From JAVBLF01 sp031553675 (lineage in GTDB: Bacteria > Bacillota > Clostridia > Christensenellales > CALWSW01): 5,765 nucleotides of DNA. Location of the stretch: NCBI GenBank assembly GCA_031553675.1, contig JAVBLF010000090.1, forward strand, positions 1-5,765, in the 5' to 3' direction. The position numbers and the translations under genes were made by a program. Below, piece by piece: positions 1 to 5,194 of this stretch; position 1 is the stretch's first letter, and every line of letters starts with the position of its first letter. The notes beneath the pieces are model-generated. The model had not been told where the DNA came from and searched no databases. It worked only from the letters and a program-made list of their open reading frames with translations.

Positions 1-1
1 G

Positions 2-439
2 CGCATCCCACTGCTTCGAAACTGCCGCGTCGTGACCGACCTCGTGCCGGGGTGCGGGCCTCTGGGCGGCATCGCAACGGCGTTGACGCACGCCCAAAAC
101 GGCCGCGTATTCGTGATGGGCTGCGACATGCCGGTGATCGACCACGCCTTCATCGGCAGGCTGCGCGCGCAAAAAAACTGCGACGTCGCGCTTCCCAGGC
201 ACGGCGACTACATCGAGCCGCTCTACGCCGTGTATGGCCGCTCATGCCTGCCCGCCTTCATCGAAAGCATCAAGGCTGGACGGCTGGCCATACGCGCGAG
301 CTTTGTGCGCCTCCGCGTCGCCGAGGTCGATGCGGCGGACCGCAAAGCGATCTTTGCCAACCTCAACCACCCCGAAGACCTCGAAAACGCGCCCAAACAC
401 ATCGCGACAATGAAGGTTCGCCATGCGCGCATGGAATGA
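2..439 (+). CDS. mobA: Molybdenum cofactor guanylyltransferase MobA, 3' part (5' end outside window)
   Basis: MobA attaches GMP from GTP to molybdopterin cofactor, giving the guanine dinucleotide form used by formate dehydrogenases and related enzymes in the cytoplasm. The reading frame is open from the window edge and ends at TGA 437-439, so about 145 C-terminal residues are visible. The N-terminal nucleotide-binding loop (LAGG...RMG type) lies off-window. Visible family motifs are GPLGG (56-70), CDMP with the metal-binding aspartate (122-133), EPLYAVY (215-235) and the C-terminal NLNHPEDL (359-382). A GTG at position 32 is only an internal codon, since homology continues upstream of it. The gene overlaps fdhD by 17 nt, which suggests translational coupling in an operon for formate dehydrogenase maturation. 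MobA-like cytidylyl or other nucleotidyltransferases are the main alternative, but the fdhD linkage supports MobA. Confidence 0.9.
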   Translation, partial: RIPLLRNCRVVTDLVPGCGPLGGIATALTHAQNGRVFVMGCDMPVIDHAFIGRLRAQKNCDVALPRHGDYIEPLYAVYGRSCLPAFIESIKAGRLAIRASFVRLRVAEVDAADRKAIFANLNHPEDLENAPKHIATMKVRHARME

Positions 440-1187
440 AATTGCGATCGTGCGCTACGAGGGCGGCGCACCCAGCCTGGCGCAGGACGTCGTGATCGCC
501 GAATGCCCCTTCGAGATCCGACTCGACGGCCAGCCCTATGCCTCCGTCATGGCCATGCCCGAGAAGCTCGACGATCTCGCGATCGGCCTCCTTTACGGCG
601 AAGGCGCGATCGAAACCGCTGCGGACGTCGCTTCGGTGGCGATCGACGAAGCGCGAGGGCAGATCGCCGTCACGCGCGTCCACAGCCGCGCCGTTTCCCC
701 CGAAGACCGCGTCCGCACGACGGGCTTCGGCCTCGGCTCGACGCCCAAAAGACAGCTTGACGCCGCCCCCCTGCCCGTCGAAGGCCGCGACCCCCTCCAA
801 GCCTCCGACATCGTCGCGCTCATGGACGAGTTCAATGCCCGCTCCCAGCTCTTCCGCGACACGGGTGCCGTCCACTCCTGCTGCCTCTGCGCGGGCGAAA
901 CGCGCCTCTTTGCCGACGACGTTGGACGCCACAACGCGCTCGACAAGGTGATCGGCGCGTCGTTGCGCCTGGCCTTCGATCGCGCCGCTGCCGCGCTGTT
1001 GACGACCGGCCGCGTCTCGACGGAAATCCTGATCAAAACGGCCAAGGCCGGCATCCCCACGCTGATTTCCCGCAGCGCCCCGACCGACCGCGCCGTCGCG
1101 CTCGCGCGGTCGTCCGGCATGACGCTCGTCGGCTTTGCCCGCGGGCAGCGCTTCAACGTTTACGCGGGGGAGGAACGGATTCGATAA
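423..1187 (+). CDS. fdhD: FdhD, sulfur carrier protein for formate dehydrogenase maturation
   Basis: FdhD passes sulfur from a cysteine desulfurase to the bis-MGD cofactor so that it can be sulfurated and inserted into formate dehydrogenase. The 254-residue product has the usual family length. Visible conserved parts are the N-terminal EECPFEIR-like strand region, PEKLDDLAIGLLYGEG (about residues 46-61), TGAVHSCCLC (147-156), DDVGRHNALDKVIG (165-178), TTGRVSTEILIKTAKAGIP and the C-terminal GFARGQRFNVYAG. The ATG at 423 is preceded by GAAGG at 412-416 with 6 nt spacing and lies inside mobA. An oddity: at the loop where E. coli has its essential CxxC motif, and where Gram-positive homologues as I recall them keep at least the first cysteine, this protein reads TTGFGLGS (residues 99-106), with Phe102 in that place. 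Cys153, Cys154 and Cys156 sit in another conserved loop. The family call is firm; activity by the standard mechanism is uncertain. Confidence 0.96.
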   Translation: MRAWNEIAIVRYEGGAPSLAQDVVIAECPFEIRLDGQPYASVMAMPEKLDDLAIGLLYGEGAIETAADVASVAIDEARGQIAVTRVHSRAVSPEDRVRTTGFGLGSTPKRQLDAAPLPVEGRDPLQASDIVALMDEFNARSQLFRDTGAVHSCCLCAGETRLFADDVGRHNALDKVIGASLRLAFDRAAAALLTTGRVSTEILIKTAKAGIPTLISRSAPTDRAVALARSSGMTLVGFARGQRFNVYAGEERIR

Positions 1188-1198
1188 GGATTTTTTCT

Positions 1199-1222
1199 CT
1201 CCTTTCTTTAAAAAGAAAGGAG
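1199..1222. repeat. AT-rich perfect palindrome after fdhD
   Basis: An 11-bp perfect inverted repeat, CTCCTTTCTTT (1199-1209) and AAAGAAAGGAG (1212-1222), has a 2-nt AA centre. It starts 11 nt after the fdhD stop and is preceded by a run of six T (1191-1196). It resembles the palindrome at 1428-1451 that follows nrdJ on the other strand. As RNA it would form a hairpin, with the loop opening a pair or two. It could protect the mRNA 3' end or be a dispersed repeat. Confidence 0.8.
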
Positions 1223-1251
1223 CAAAGAAATTTTGCGCGTCTGCGACGCCC

Positions 1252-1293
1252 CGGAAAGCCCGCCTTGATTCTGGCGGGCTTCCCGTTGTTTTG
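1252..1293 (+). terminator. Rho-independent terminator of the mobA-fdhD operon
   Basis: AAGCCCGCC (1256-1264) pairs with GGCGGGCTT (1273-1281) across an 8-nt loop. The stem continues beyond one A/C mismatch through CGG (1252-1254) with CCG (1283-1285). It is followed by a T-rich tail, TTGTTTTG (1286-1293), in the + direction only, so it most likely stops transcription from mobA-fdhD. Confidence 0.8.
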
Positions 1294-1362
1294 TCCAGCA
1301 GTGTCGTTATGTTTCTCACGCGCACCGCAGGCCGCGCCTCACTTATGCGAAGCGCAAGCATT

Positions 1363-1396
1363 CGAAAAGCCTGCCCTCATCGAGGCAGGCTTTTCG
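1363..1396 (-). terminator. Terminator downstream of nrdJ, possibly bidirectional
   Basis: A perfect 13-bp stem, CGAAAAGCCTGCC (1363-1375) with GGCAGGCTTTTCG (1384-1396), encloses an 8-nt loop. Its A4/T4 tracts flank a GC-rich core, the usual form of a terminator able to act in both directions. It lies 64 nt beyond the nrdJ stop on the minus strand and also backs up the fdhD terminator. Confidence 0.78.
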
Positions 1397-1427
1397 GGAA
1401 CGCCGTAGGCATACAACAGTTCTTTTG

Positions 1428-1451
1428 TTACTTTTCTTTCAAGAAAAGTAA
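1428..1451. repeat. AT-rich perfect palindrome after nrdJ
   Basis: An 11-bp perfect inverted repeat, TTACTTTTCTT (1428-1438) and AAGAAAAGTAA (1441-1451), has a 2-nt TC centre. It starts 8 nt after the nrdJ stop codon on the minus strand. On that strand it is followed by CAAAAGAA, matching the CAAAGAA that follows the fdhD-side palindrome, so the two look like copies of one element. Confidence 0.8.
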
Positions 1452-1459
1452 ACCGTACC

Positions 1460-3826
1460 CTAACCGCACTTGCTATAGCCGCAAGCCCGACAGATCATAC
1501 AACCGCCCTCGTGTTCGACGACGGCGCCGCACTCCGGACAGCGAACGCCGTCAGCTTTGCGATCCGCCAGTACGTCGATGGAGCGGAGCGCGTTCACCTC
1601 TTCGTGGTAGAGGCCGCTCGAAGCACAGCCCTCGAGGTCAGCGGCAACGTCGATCACGGCGAGCTCCGGCTCGAAATCGGCCGACAGCTTGGTAAAGTTG
1701 TGCTGCTTGGCAACCTTGTCGATCACGCGCGCGATCGCGTCGGGGCAGGACAGCACCTTGATGCCCTTTTGGTGCATCTGGCGCAGCGTCGAATGGCAAC
1801 GGATGCCCTTGAGCTGCTCGACGATCGCGCCGACCTCCATGCCCGAACGGAGCGCGATCGACACCAAGCGGCTCGTCGCCTCGCTCTGGGAAGGGCAGCC
1901 GCCCGCGCGTCCGAGGTTGGCGAAGACCTCGCAGATACCCGCGTCGTCGTAGTTGACCGTGACGTAGAGGTTGCCGCAGCCGATCTGGATCTTCTCGGTG
2001 ATGCCGTTCGTGACGGCCGGACGCGGGCGCGGCACGATGGCACGCTGCACAACAGGCGCCGGCGTCTGTGGCGCGGCGGGAAGGGCCGCCTCAGTTTTGC
2101 CGCTTCCGACATTCAGAACCTGCTCGTCGCGGCTGCCGTCGCGGTAGATCGTCACGCCCTTGCAACCGCTCTGGAAGGCCAGCGTATACACGTCGCGCAC
2201 GTCCTCGCGCGTCGCCTTGTTGGCAAAGTTGACCGTCTTTGACACGGCGTTGTCGGTGTGACGCTGGAAGGTCGCTTGCATGTCGATGTGAGCGCGCGGG
2301 TCGATGTCGTGGGCCGTCACAAAGACGCGCTTGGCCTCTCTCGGAACGCCGTCGATGTGCGCCAAGGAACCTTCTTGGGCCACTTTGCGCATGAGATCGA
2401 CCGAGTAAAAGCCGCCGATTTTCGCGGCCTCTTCGAACTGCGCGTTCGCTTCGGGCAGGGCGTCTTTGTCCATGACGTTGCGCACGAAGCTGAGCGCAAA
2501 GAGCGGCTCGATGCCCGAGGAAACGCCGCAGATGATCGAGATCGTACCGGTCGGCGCGATGGTCGTCGTCGTGGCGTTGCGGCGCTTGGCCCCCGCCTTT
2601 TCGAGCGCGCTGCCCTCCCAGGCCGGGAAAGCGCCGCGCGTCTCGGCCAGCGCCTCCGACGCAGCATGCGAGCGCTCTTGGATGAAGCCCATCACTTCGT
2701 CGGCCAGCCTGACGGCCTCTGCGCTGTCGTAGGCCAGCCCGAGGCGGAAGAGCATGTCCGCCCAGCCCATGACGCCCAAACCGATCTTGCGTGTCTGCTT
2801 CGTCATGCGCTCGATCTCGTCGAGGGGGTACTTGTTGACCTCGATCACGTTGTCCAGGAAATGCACAGCCAGATCGACGATTTCGCCTAGCGCTTCGTAA
2901 TCGACCGCCCACCGCCCCGGCGCTGTCTCTTTGAGCGCTTCGAGCAGGTTGATCGAACCGAGGTTGCAGCTCTCGTAGGGCAAGAGCGGCTGTTCCCCAC
3001 AGGGGTTGGTGGATTCGACTTCGCCGAGTTGCGGCACCGGATTGTCGCGGTTGATGCGGTCGAGAAATACGATGCCCGGTTCGCCGTTGCGCCAGGCCGC
3101 GTCGACGATCGTGTCGAAGACTTCGGCAGCGCGAAGGCTGCCTTCCACCTTGCCGGTGCGCGGGTTGACGAGATCGTAGTTTCCGTCCCTTTCCAGCGCC
3201 TCCATAAAGGCGTCCGTCAGGCCGATGCTGATGTTGAAGTTCGTGATGTCGGCGTTGTTTTTCTTGCAGTCGATGAAGTCCAGCACATCCGGATGATCGA
3301 CGCGCAGGATACCCATGTTGGCGCCCCGCCGCGTGCCCCCCTGTTTGACGGCCTCGGTCGCCGCGTTGAACACCCGCATGAAGCTGATCGGGCCGGACGC
3401 GACGCCGCCCGTCGAACGCACGGCCGCCCCCGACGGCCGCAGCCGCGAAAAGCTGAAGCCCGTGCCGCCGCCGCTTTTGTGGATCAGCGCGGCATGCTTG
3501 ACGGCGTCAAAGATCTCTTCCATGGAGTCGCCCACCGGCAGCACAAAACAGGCCGAAAGCTGCCCGAGGGCTTTGCCCGCGTTCATCAGCGTCGGCGAAT
3601 TGGGCATGAACTTCTTCTCCATCATGGCCCGAAAAAAGCGCTCCTCGACCTCGCGCAGCGTCGCTTCCTTCACATCGGGATCAAAGCAGCGTTCCGCCCC
3701 CGCGATGTGCTGCGCGACCCGCCGAAACATGGCGGGGATGTCCTCCGTCACCTTGCCCTCGACGTCGCGGCTCAGGTAGCGACGCTCCAATACTTTTTGC
3801 GCGTTATCGGAAAATAGCATGTCCAT
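1460..3826 (-). CDS. nrdJ: Adenosylcobalamin-dependent (class II) ribonucleoside-diphosphate reductase NrdJ
   Basis: NrdJ reduces ribonucleotides to deoxyribonucleotides using a radical generated from adenosylcobalamin, needing neither oxygen nor a separate radical subunit. With the ATG at 3826 the protein has 788 residues and begins MDMLFSDNAQKVLERRY, a normal family N-terminus. Motifs: LSACFVLP with redox Cys93; GGTRRGANMGIL; the finger-loop NPCGE with thiyl-radical Cys276 and Glu278; ESCNLGSINL with the partner Cys287; PTGTIS (425-430) followed by GVSSGIEPLFA. A Pro/Ala-rich linker (about 573-608) leads to a TSCPD-type domain (about 612-694). The C-terminus carries cysteines 763, 766, 776, 779, 782 and 787, suited to a zinc ribbon and a thioredoxin-reducible tail. 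The frame stays open to a GTG at 3910, but those 28 extra residues cross the T-run of the leader and have no Shine-Dalgarno or family support. The Shine-Dalgarno for 3826 is itself weak (GAGA, about 10 nt away). The stop is TAG. Regulation by NrdR is inferred from upstream boxes. Confidence 0.97.
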   Translation of the reverse strand: MDMLFSDNAQKVLERRYLSRDVEGKVTEDIPAMFRRVAQHIAGAERCFDPDVKEATLREVEERFFRAMMEKKFMPNSPTLMNAGKALGQLSACFVLPVGDSMEEIFDAVKHAALIHKSGGGTGFSFSRLRPSGAAVRSTGGVASGPISFMRVFNAATEAVKQGGTRRGANMGILRVDHPDVLDFIDCKKNNADITNFNISIGLTDAFMEALERDGNYDLVNPRTGKVEGSLRAAEVFDTIVDAAWRNGEPGIVFLDRINRDNPVPQLGEVESTNPCGEQPLLPYESCNLGSINLLEALKETAPGRWAVDYEALGEIVDLAVHFLDNVIEVNKYPLDEIERMTKQTRKIGLGVMGWADMLFRLGLAYDSAEAVRLADEVMGFIQERSHAASEALAETRGAFPAWEGSALEKAGAKRRNATTTTIAPTGTISIICGVSSGIEPLFALSFVRNVMDKDALPEANAQFEEAAKIGGFYSVDLMRKVAQEGSLAHIDGVPREAKRVFVTAHDIDPRAHIDMQATFQRHTDNAVSKTVNFANKATREDVRDVYTLAFQSGCKGVTIYRDGSRDEQVLNVGSGKTEAALPAAPQTPAPVVQRAIVPRPRPAVTNGITEKIQIGCGNLYVTVNYDDAGICEVFANLGRAGGCPSQSEATSRLVSIALRSGMEVGAIVEQLKGIRCHSTLRQMHQKGIKVLSCPDAIARVIDKVAKQHNFTKLSADFEPELAVIDVAADLEGCASSGLYHEEVNALRSIDVLADRKADGVRCPECGAVVEHEGGCMICRACGYSKCG

Positions 3827-3847
3827 CGATCTGCGTTCTCGCTTTCC

Positions 3848-3945
3848 CTCGCATCGGAGCCGGGTCGCTTCGGTGCGAGACGTTTCGTACGGGCGCAAAA
3901 AACAGCACACCTAGCGGCTCGGGAGCTTTGGGGTGCGGATGCGCC
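3848..3945 (-). promoter_or_regulatory. Structured part of the nrdJ 5' leader, possible attenuator
   Basis: Several complementary segments are seen on the minus strand between the NrdR boxes and the start codon. GGCGCA (3945-3940) pairs with TGCGCC (3897-3892). Inside it, CGCACC (3937-3932) pairs with GGTGTG (3911-3906), and three nt later comes a run of six T (3902-3897), as in a weak intrinsic terminator. A second hairpin, CTCGCA (3879-3874) with TGCGAG (3853-3848), follows. CGCTAGG occurs twice in direct orientation (3950-3944 and 3916-3910). I recognise no known riboswitch; in particular the cobalamin box is absent. The role is inferred only from structure. Confidence 0.35.
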
Positions 3946-3977
3946 TAGCGTTTGTATCTCTGGGTGATTGGCTTGAA

Positions 3978-3993
3978 TCCCTATATCTTGGAG
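3978..3993 (-). promoter_or_regulatory. Predicted NrdR box 2 of the nrdJ operator
   Basis: The minus-strand core CAAGATATAG (3990-3981) matches 9 of 10 positions of the NrdR-box core CWATATATWG. Its centre lies exactly 32 bp from that of box 1, the three-helical-turn spacing typical of paired NrdR boxes. NrdR is the ATP/dATP-sensing repressor of ribonucleotide reductase genes. Confidence 0.7.
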
Positions 3994-4009
3994 TTGTTAT
4001 TATCCCAAA

Positions 4010-4025
4010 CTACCATATGTAGTGC
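4010..4025 (-). promoter_or_regulatory. Predicted NrdR box 1 of the nrdJ operator
   Basis: The minus-strand sequence GCACTACATATGGTAG has the core CTACATATGG (4022-4013), matching 8 of 10 positions of the NrdR-box core CWATATATWG, and is itself nearly palindromic (ACTAC/GTAGT). It lies about 20 bp downstream of the predicted transcription start. The same ACTAC/GTAGT arms, flanked by ATCCC/GGGAT, could also form a hairpin in the leader RNA. Confidence 0.66.
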
Positions 4026-4043
4026 CTTTCGGGATGCGCACTC

Positions 4044-4072
4044 ATCATACCACACGTGAGCGGCTGTGTCCA
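4044..4072 (-). promoter_or_regulatory. nrdJ: Predicted SigA-type promoter of nrdJ, extended -10
   Basis: On the minus strand, TGGACA (4072-4067; 5 of 6 against TTGACA) is separated by exactly 17 nt from TATGAT (4049-4044; 5 of 6 against TATAAT). The -10 is preceded by TGG, an extended -10 TGn motif. Transcription would start near 4037, giving a leader of about 210 nt that contains both NrdR boxes. No other pair in the region is as good; TTGGGA-17-TATAGG further downstream is a weaker alternative overlapping the boxes. Confidence 0.65.
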
Positions 4073-4218
4073 GATATGCTTCCCACACTTACCAATTTTT
4101 GTATGGCCACGAACCCCGCCATCGGGGGAAGGCGATTGGAATTTAAAGATTCCATACTTTTTTCGGTTTCTGCCCAACACGCACTCCAATATCCTAAATT
4201 TTACTCTATTTAAATATG
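4073..4218. other. AT-richer intergenic stretch after murI, no gene seen
   Basis: This is the part of the 392-nt gap between nrdJ and murI that lies beyond the nrdJ promoter. It is clearly richer in A and T than the flanking genes. Two small hairpins are present: TGGAAT (4154-4149) with ATTCCA (4142-4137), and CCCCG (4114-4118) with CGGGG (4123-4127). Neither is followed by a clear T-run on the minus strand, so a terminator for murI is not convincing. A short GTG-initiated + strand frame (4022-4213) is not supported as a gene. Confidence 0.5.
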
Positions 4219-4995
4219 CTATTCGCTCGCCAAAATGCGCTGCATCTTCGGCAGATGGATCGCTTCGTCACCGCTGCTGTGCAGGACGATGGAGCGCTCC
4301 CTTCCCGCATCTGCCCGCAGTCCGTTTTCTTCGAGTACATGCGCGATCTGTGCCACCGTGCCCGCCGTGCCGTCGAAGAGGGCGTGTTTGCCGCGAAAGT
4401 GCGCGTCGGCATAACGCGCGATCTCCTTCCGCGCCAAATCAAAATGCGTGCAACCGAGTACGATCGCGTCGATCTCCTGGCCATCGAAGGGATGCAGCAG
4501 CCCCTCCACCGTCGCATCGAGCGCGCCGAATTCAAACAGATGCGCCTCGATCTCCGTCACGAGCGCCGTCGAAGGCAGATCGATCACCCGTGCTTCCCCA
4601 TGTAAGCGCCGCTTCAGCGCCTGGTAACGCGCCAGCATGCAGGTGGCTTGGGTCGCCATCATGAGCACCCGCCCCGACCCCGACGCCAGCGCCGGTTTGA
4701 TCGCAGGCTCCATGCTGATCACCGGAATCGAAAACTGCGAACGCATATCCTCGATCGCCGCCGAGGTCGCGGTGTTGCACGCGATCACGATCGCTTTCGC
4801 GCCCTGCCCGATCAACACTTCGGCGCACGCCATCGCGCGATCGTGGATCGCCTCCATGCTCTTGTCGCCGTAGGGCGCGAACGCATTGTCGCCAAAAAAC
4901 ACGAAGCTCTCATCCGGCAAGCGCGCGCTCGCCGCCTTCAGCACCGTCACGCCGCCCAGGCCCGAGTCCATCATTCCGATCGGTCGGTTGTTCAT
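4219..4995 (-). CDS. murI: Glutamate racemase MurI
   Basis: MurI interconverts L- and D-glutamate without a cofactor, supplying D-glutamate for peptidoglycan precursors in the cytoplasm. The 258-residue product has normal family length. Seen in it are IGMMDSGLGGVTVL with Asp10 and Ser11, GDNAFAPYGDKS (36-46), the first catalytic cysteine in ACNTATSAA (Cys73), and the second in LGCTHFDLAR (Cys182, His184). The last motif departs from the common GCTHYPLL form but keeps Cys and His. The start at 4995 is chosen because AGGGAG lies 4 nt upstream and the family N-terminus begins there. The frame extends to an ATG at 5046, but that would translate the hairpins of the leader. The stop is TAG. It lies on the same strand as spoIIP, 197 nt from that gene's stop, with a possible promoter of its own at 5159-5187. 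A broader Asp/Glu racemase role is less likely. Confidence 0.95.
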   Translation of the reverse strand: MNNRPIGMMDSGLGGVTVLKAASARLPDESFVFFGDNAFAPYGDKSMEAIHDRAMACAEVLIGQGAKAIVIACNTATSAAIEDMRSQFSIPVISMEPAIKPALASGSGRVLMMATQATCMLARYQALKRRLHGEARVIDLPSTALVTEIEAHLFEFGALDATVEGLLHPFDGQEIDAIVLGCTHFDLARKEIARYADAHFRGKHALFDGTAGTVAQIAHVLEENGLRADAGRERSIVLHSSGDEAIHLPKMQRILASE

Positions 4996-5007
4996 TGCGC
5001 TCCCTTT

Positions 5008-5056
5008 TTTGGGGATTTCATCCCCAAACCCCGACTCAAGGGGCAAGCCCCTTGAG
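5008..5056 (-). promoter_or_regulatory. Twin hairpins in the murI leader next to the ribosome binding site
   Basis: Two perfect inverted repeats lie just before the murI Shine-Dalgarno AGGGAG (5005-5000). The first pairs CTCAAGGGGC (5035-5044) with GCCCCTTGAG (5047-5056) around a 2-nt loop. The second pairs TTTGGGGAT (5008-5016) with ATCCCCAAA (5020-5028) around 3 nt and ends 2 nt before the AGGGAG. There is no T-run after them on the minus strand, so they do not look like a spoIIP terminator. They may affect murI translation or mRNA stability, or be a dispersed palindromic repeat. Confidence 0.6.
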
Positions 5057-5158
5057 AATCCCTATTTTCGACCATTGAACCGTACATGATTCGTTCCGGA
5101 TCGAGCGAGCCGTGAACGGAGATCAAAAGGCGCTCGGCATCGGCTCAAAACTTTTTTC

Positions 5159-5187
5159 ATGATAGCACGATACCAAGACATGCGCAA
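5159..5187 (-). promoter_or_regulatory. murI: Candidate promoter for murI, extended -10
   Basis: On the minus strand TATCAT (5164-5159) matches 5 of 6 of the -10 consensus and is preceded by TGC, an extended -10 element. TTGCGC (5187-5182), a poor -35, sits 17 nt upstream. It begins 8 nt past the spoIIP stop and would give murI a leader of about 157 nt containing the twin hairpins. Confidence 0.4.
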
Positions 5188-5194
5188 GCGCGGC

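Noticed and set aside
363..1361. 332-codon open frame on the minus strand opposite fdhD
   Set aside because: It is antisense to a clearly conserved fdhD in GC-rich DNA, shows low-complexity Arg/Gly/Ala-rich sequence and runs through the terminator; no recognisable domain.
1135..1695. 186-codon + strand frame crossing the fdhD-nrdJ gap
   Set aside because: It starts inside fdhD, crosses the four hairpins and ends inside antisense nrdJ; the Lys/Phe-rich part is just translated palindrome.
3827..3910. N-terminal extension of nrdJ from a GTG at 3910
   Set aside because: No Shine-Dalgarno, the added residues have no family match, and the frame translates the T-run and leader stems.
3827..4037. 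Cobalamin riboswitch upstream of nrdJ
   Set aside because: Expected for a B12-dependent enzyme, but I could not find the conserved AAGCCAGGA..CCTGCC box or the core CCACTG-type segment.
4022..4213. 63-codon + strand frame between nrdJ and murI
   Set aside because: GTG start, no ribosome binding site, lies antisense across the nrdJ promoter and NrdR box 1, and resembles no protein I know.
5102..5146. Possible spoIIP terminator (CGAGCG/CGCTCG and GAGCCG/CGGCTC pairings)
   Set aside because: The pairings compete with one another, have long loops and are not followed by a T-run on the minus strand.
5062..5160. 32-codon minus-strand frame starting MKKVLSRCRAP between spoIIP and murI
   Set aside because: No Shine-Dalgarno before the ATG at 5160, which itself overlaps the candidate -10 element; too short to support without homologues.
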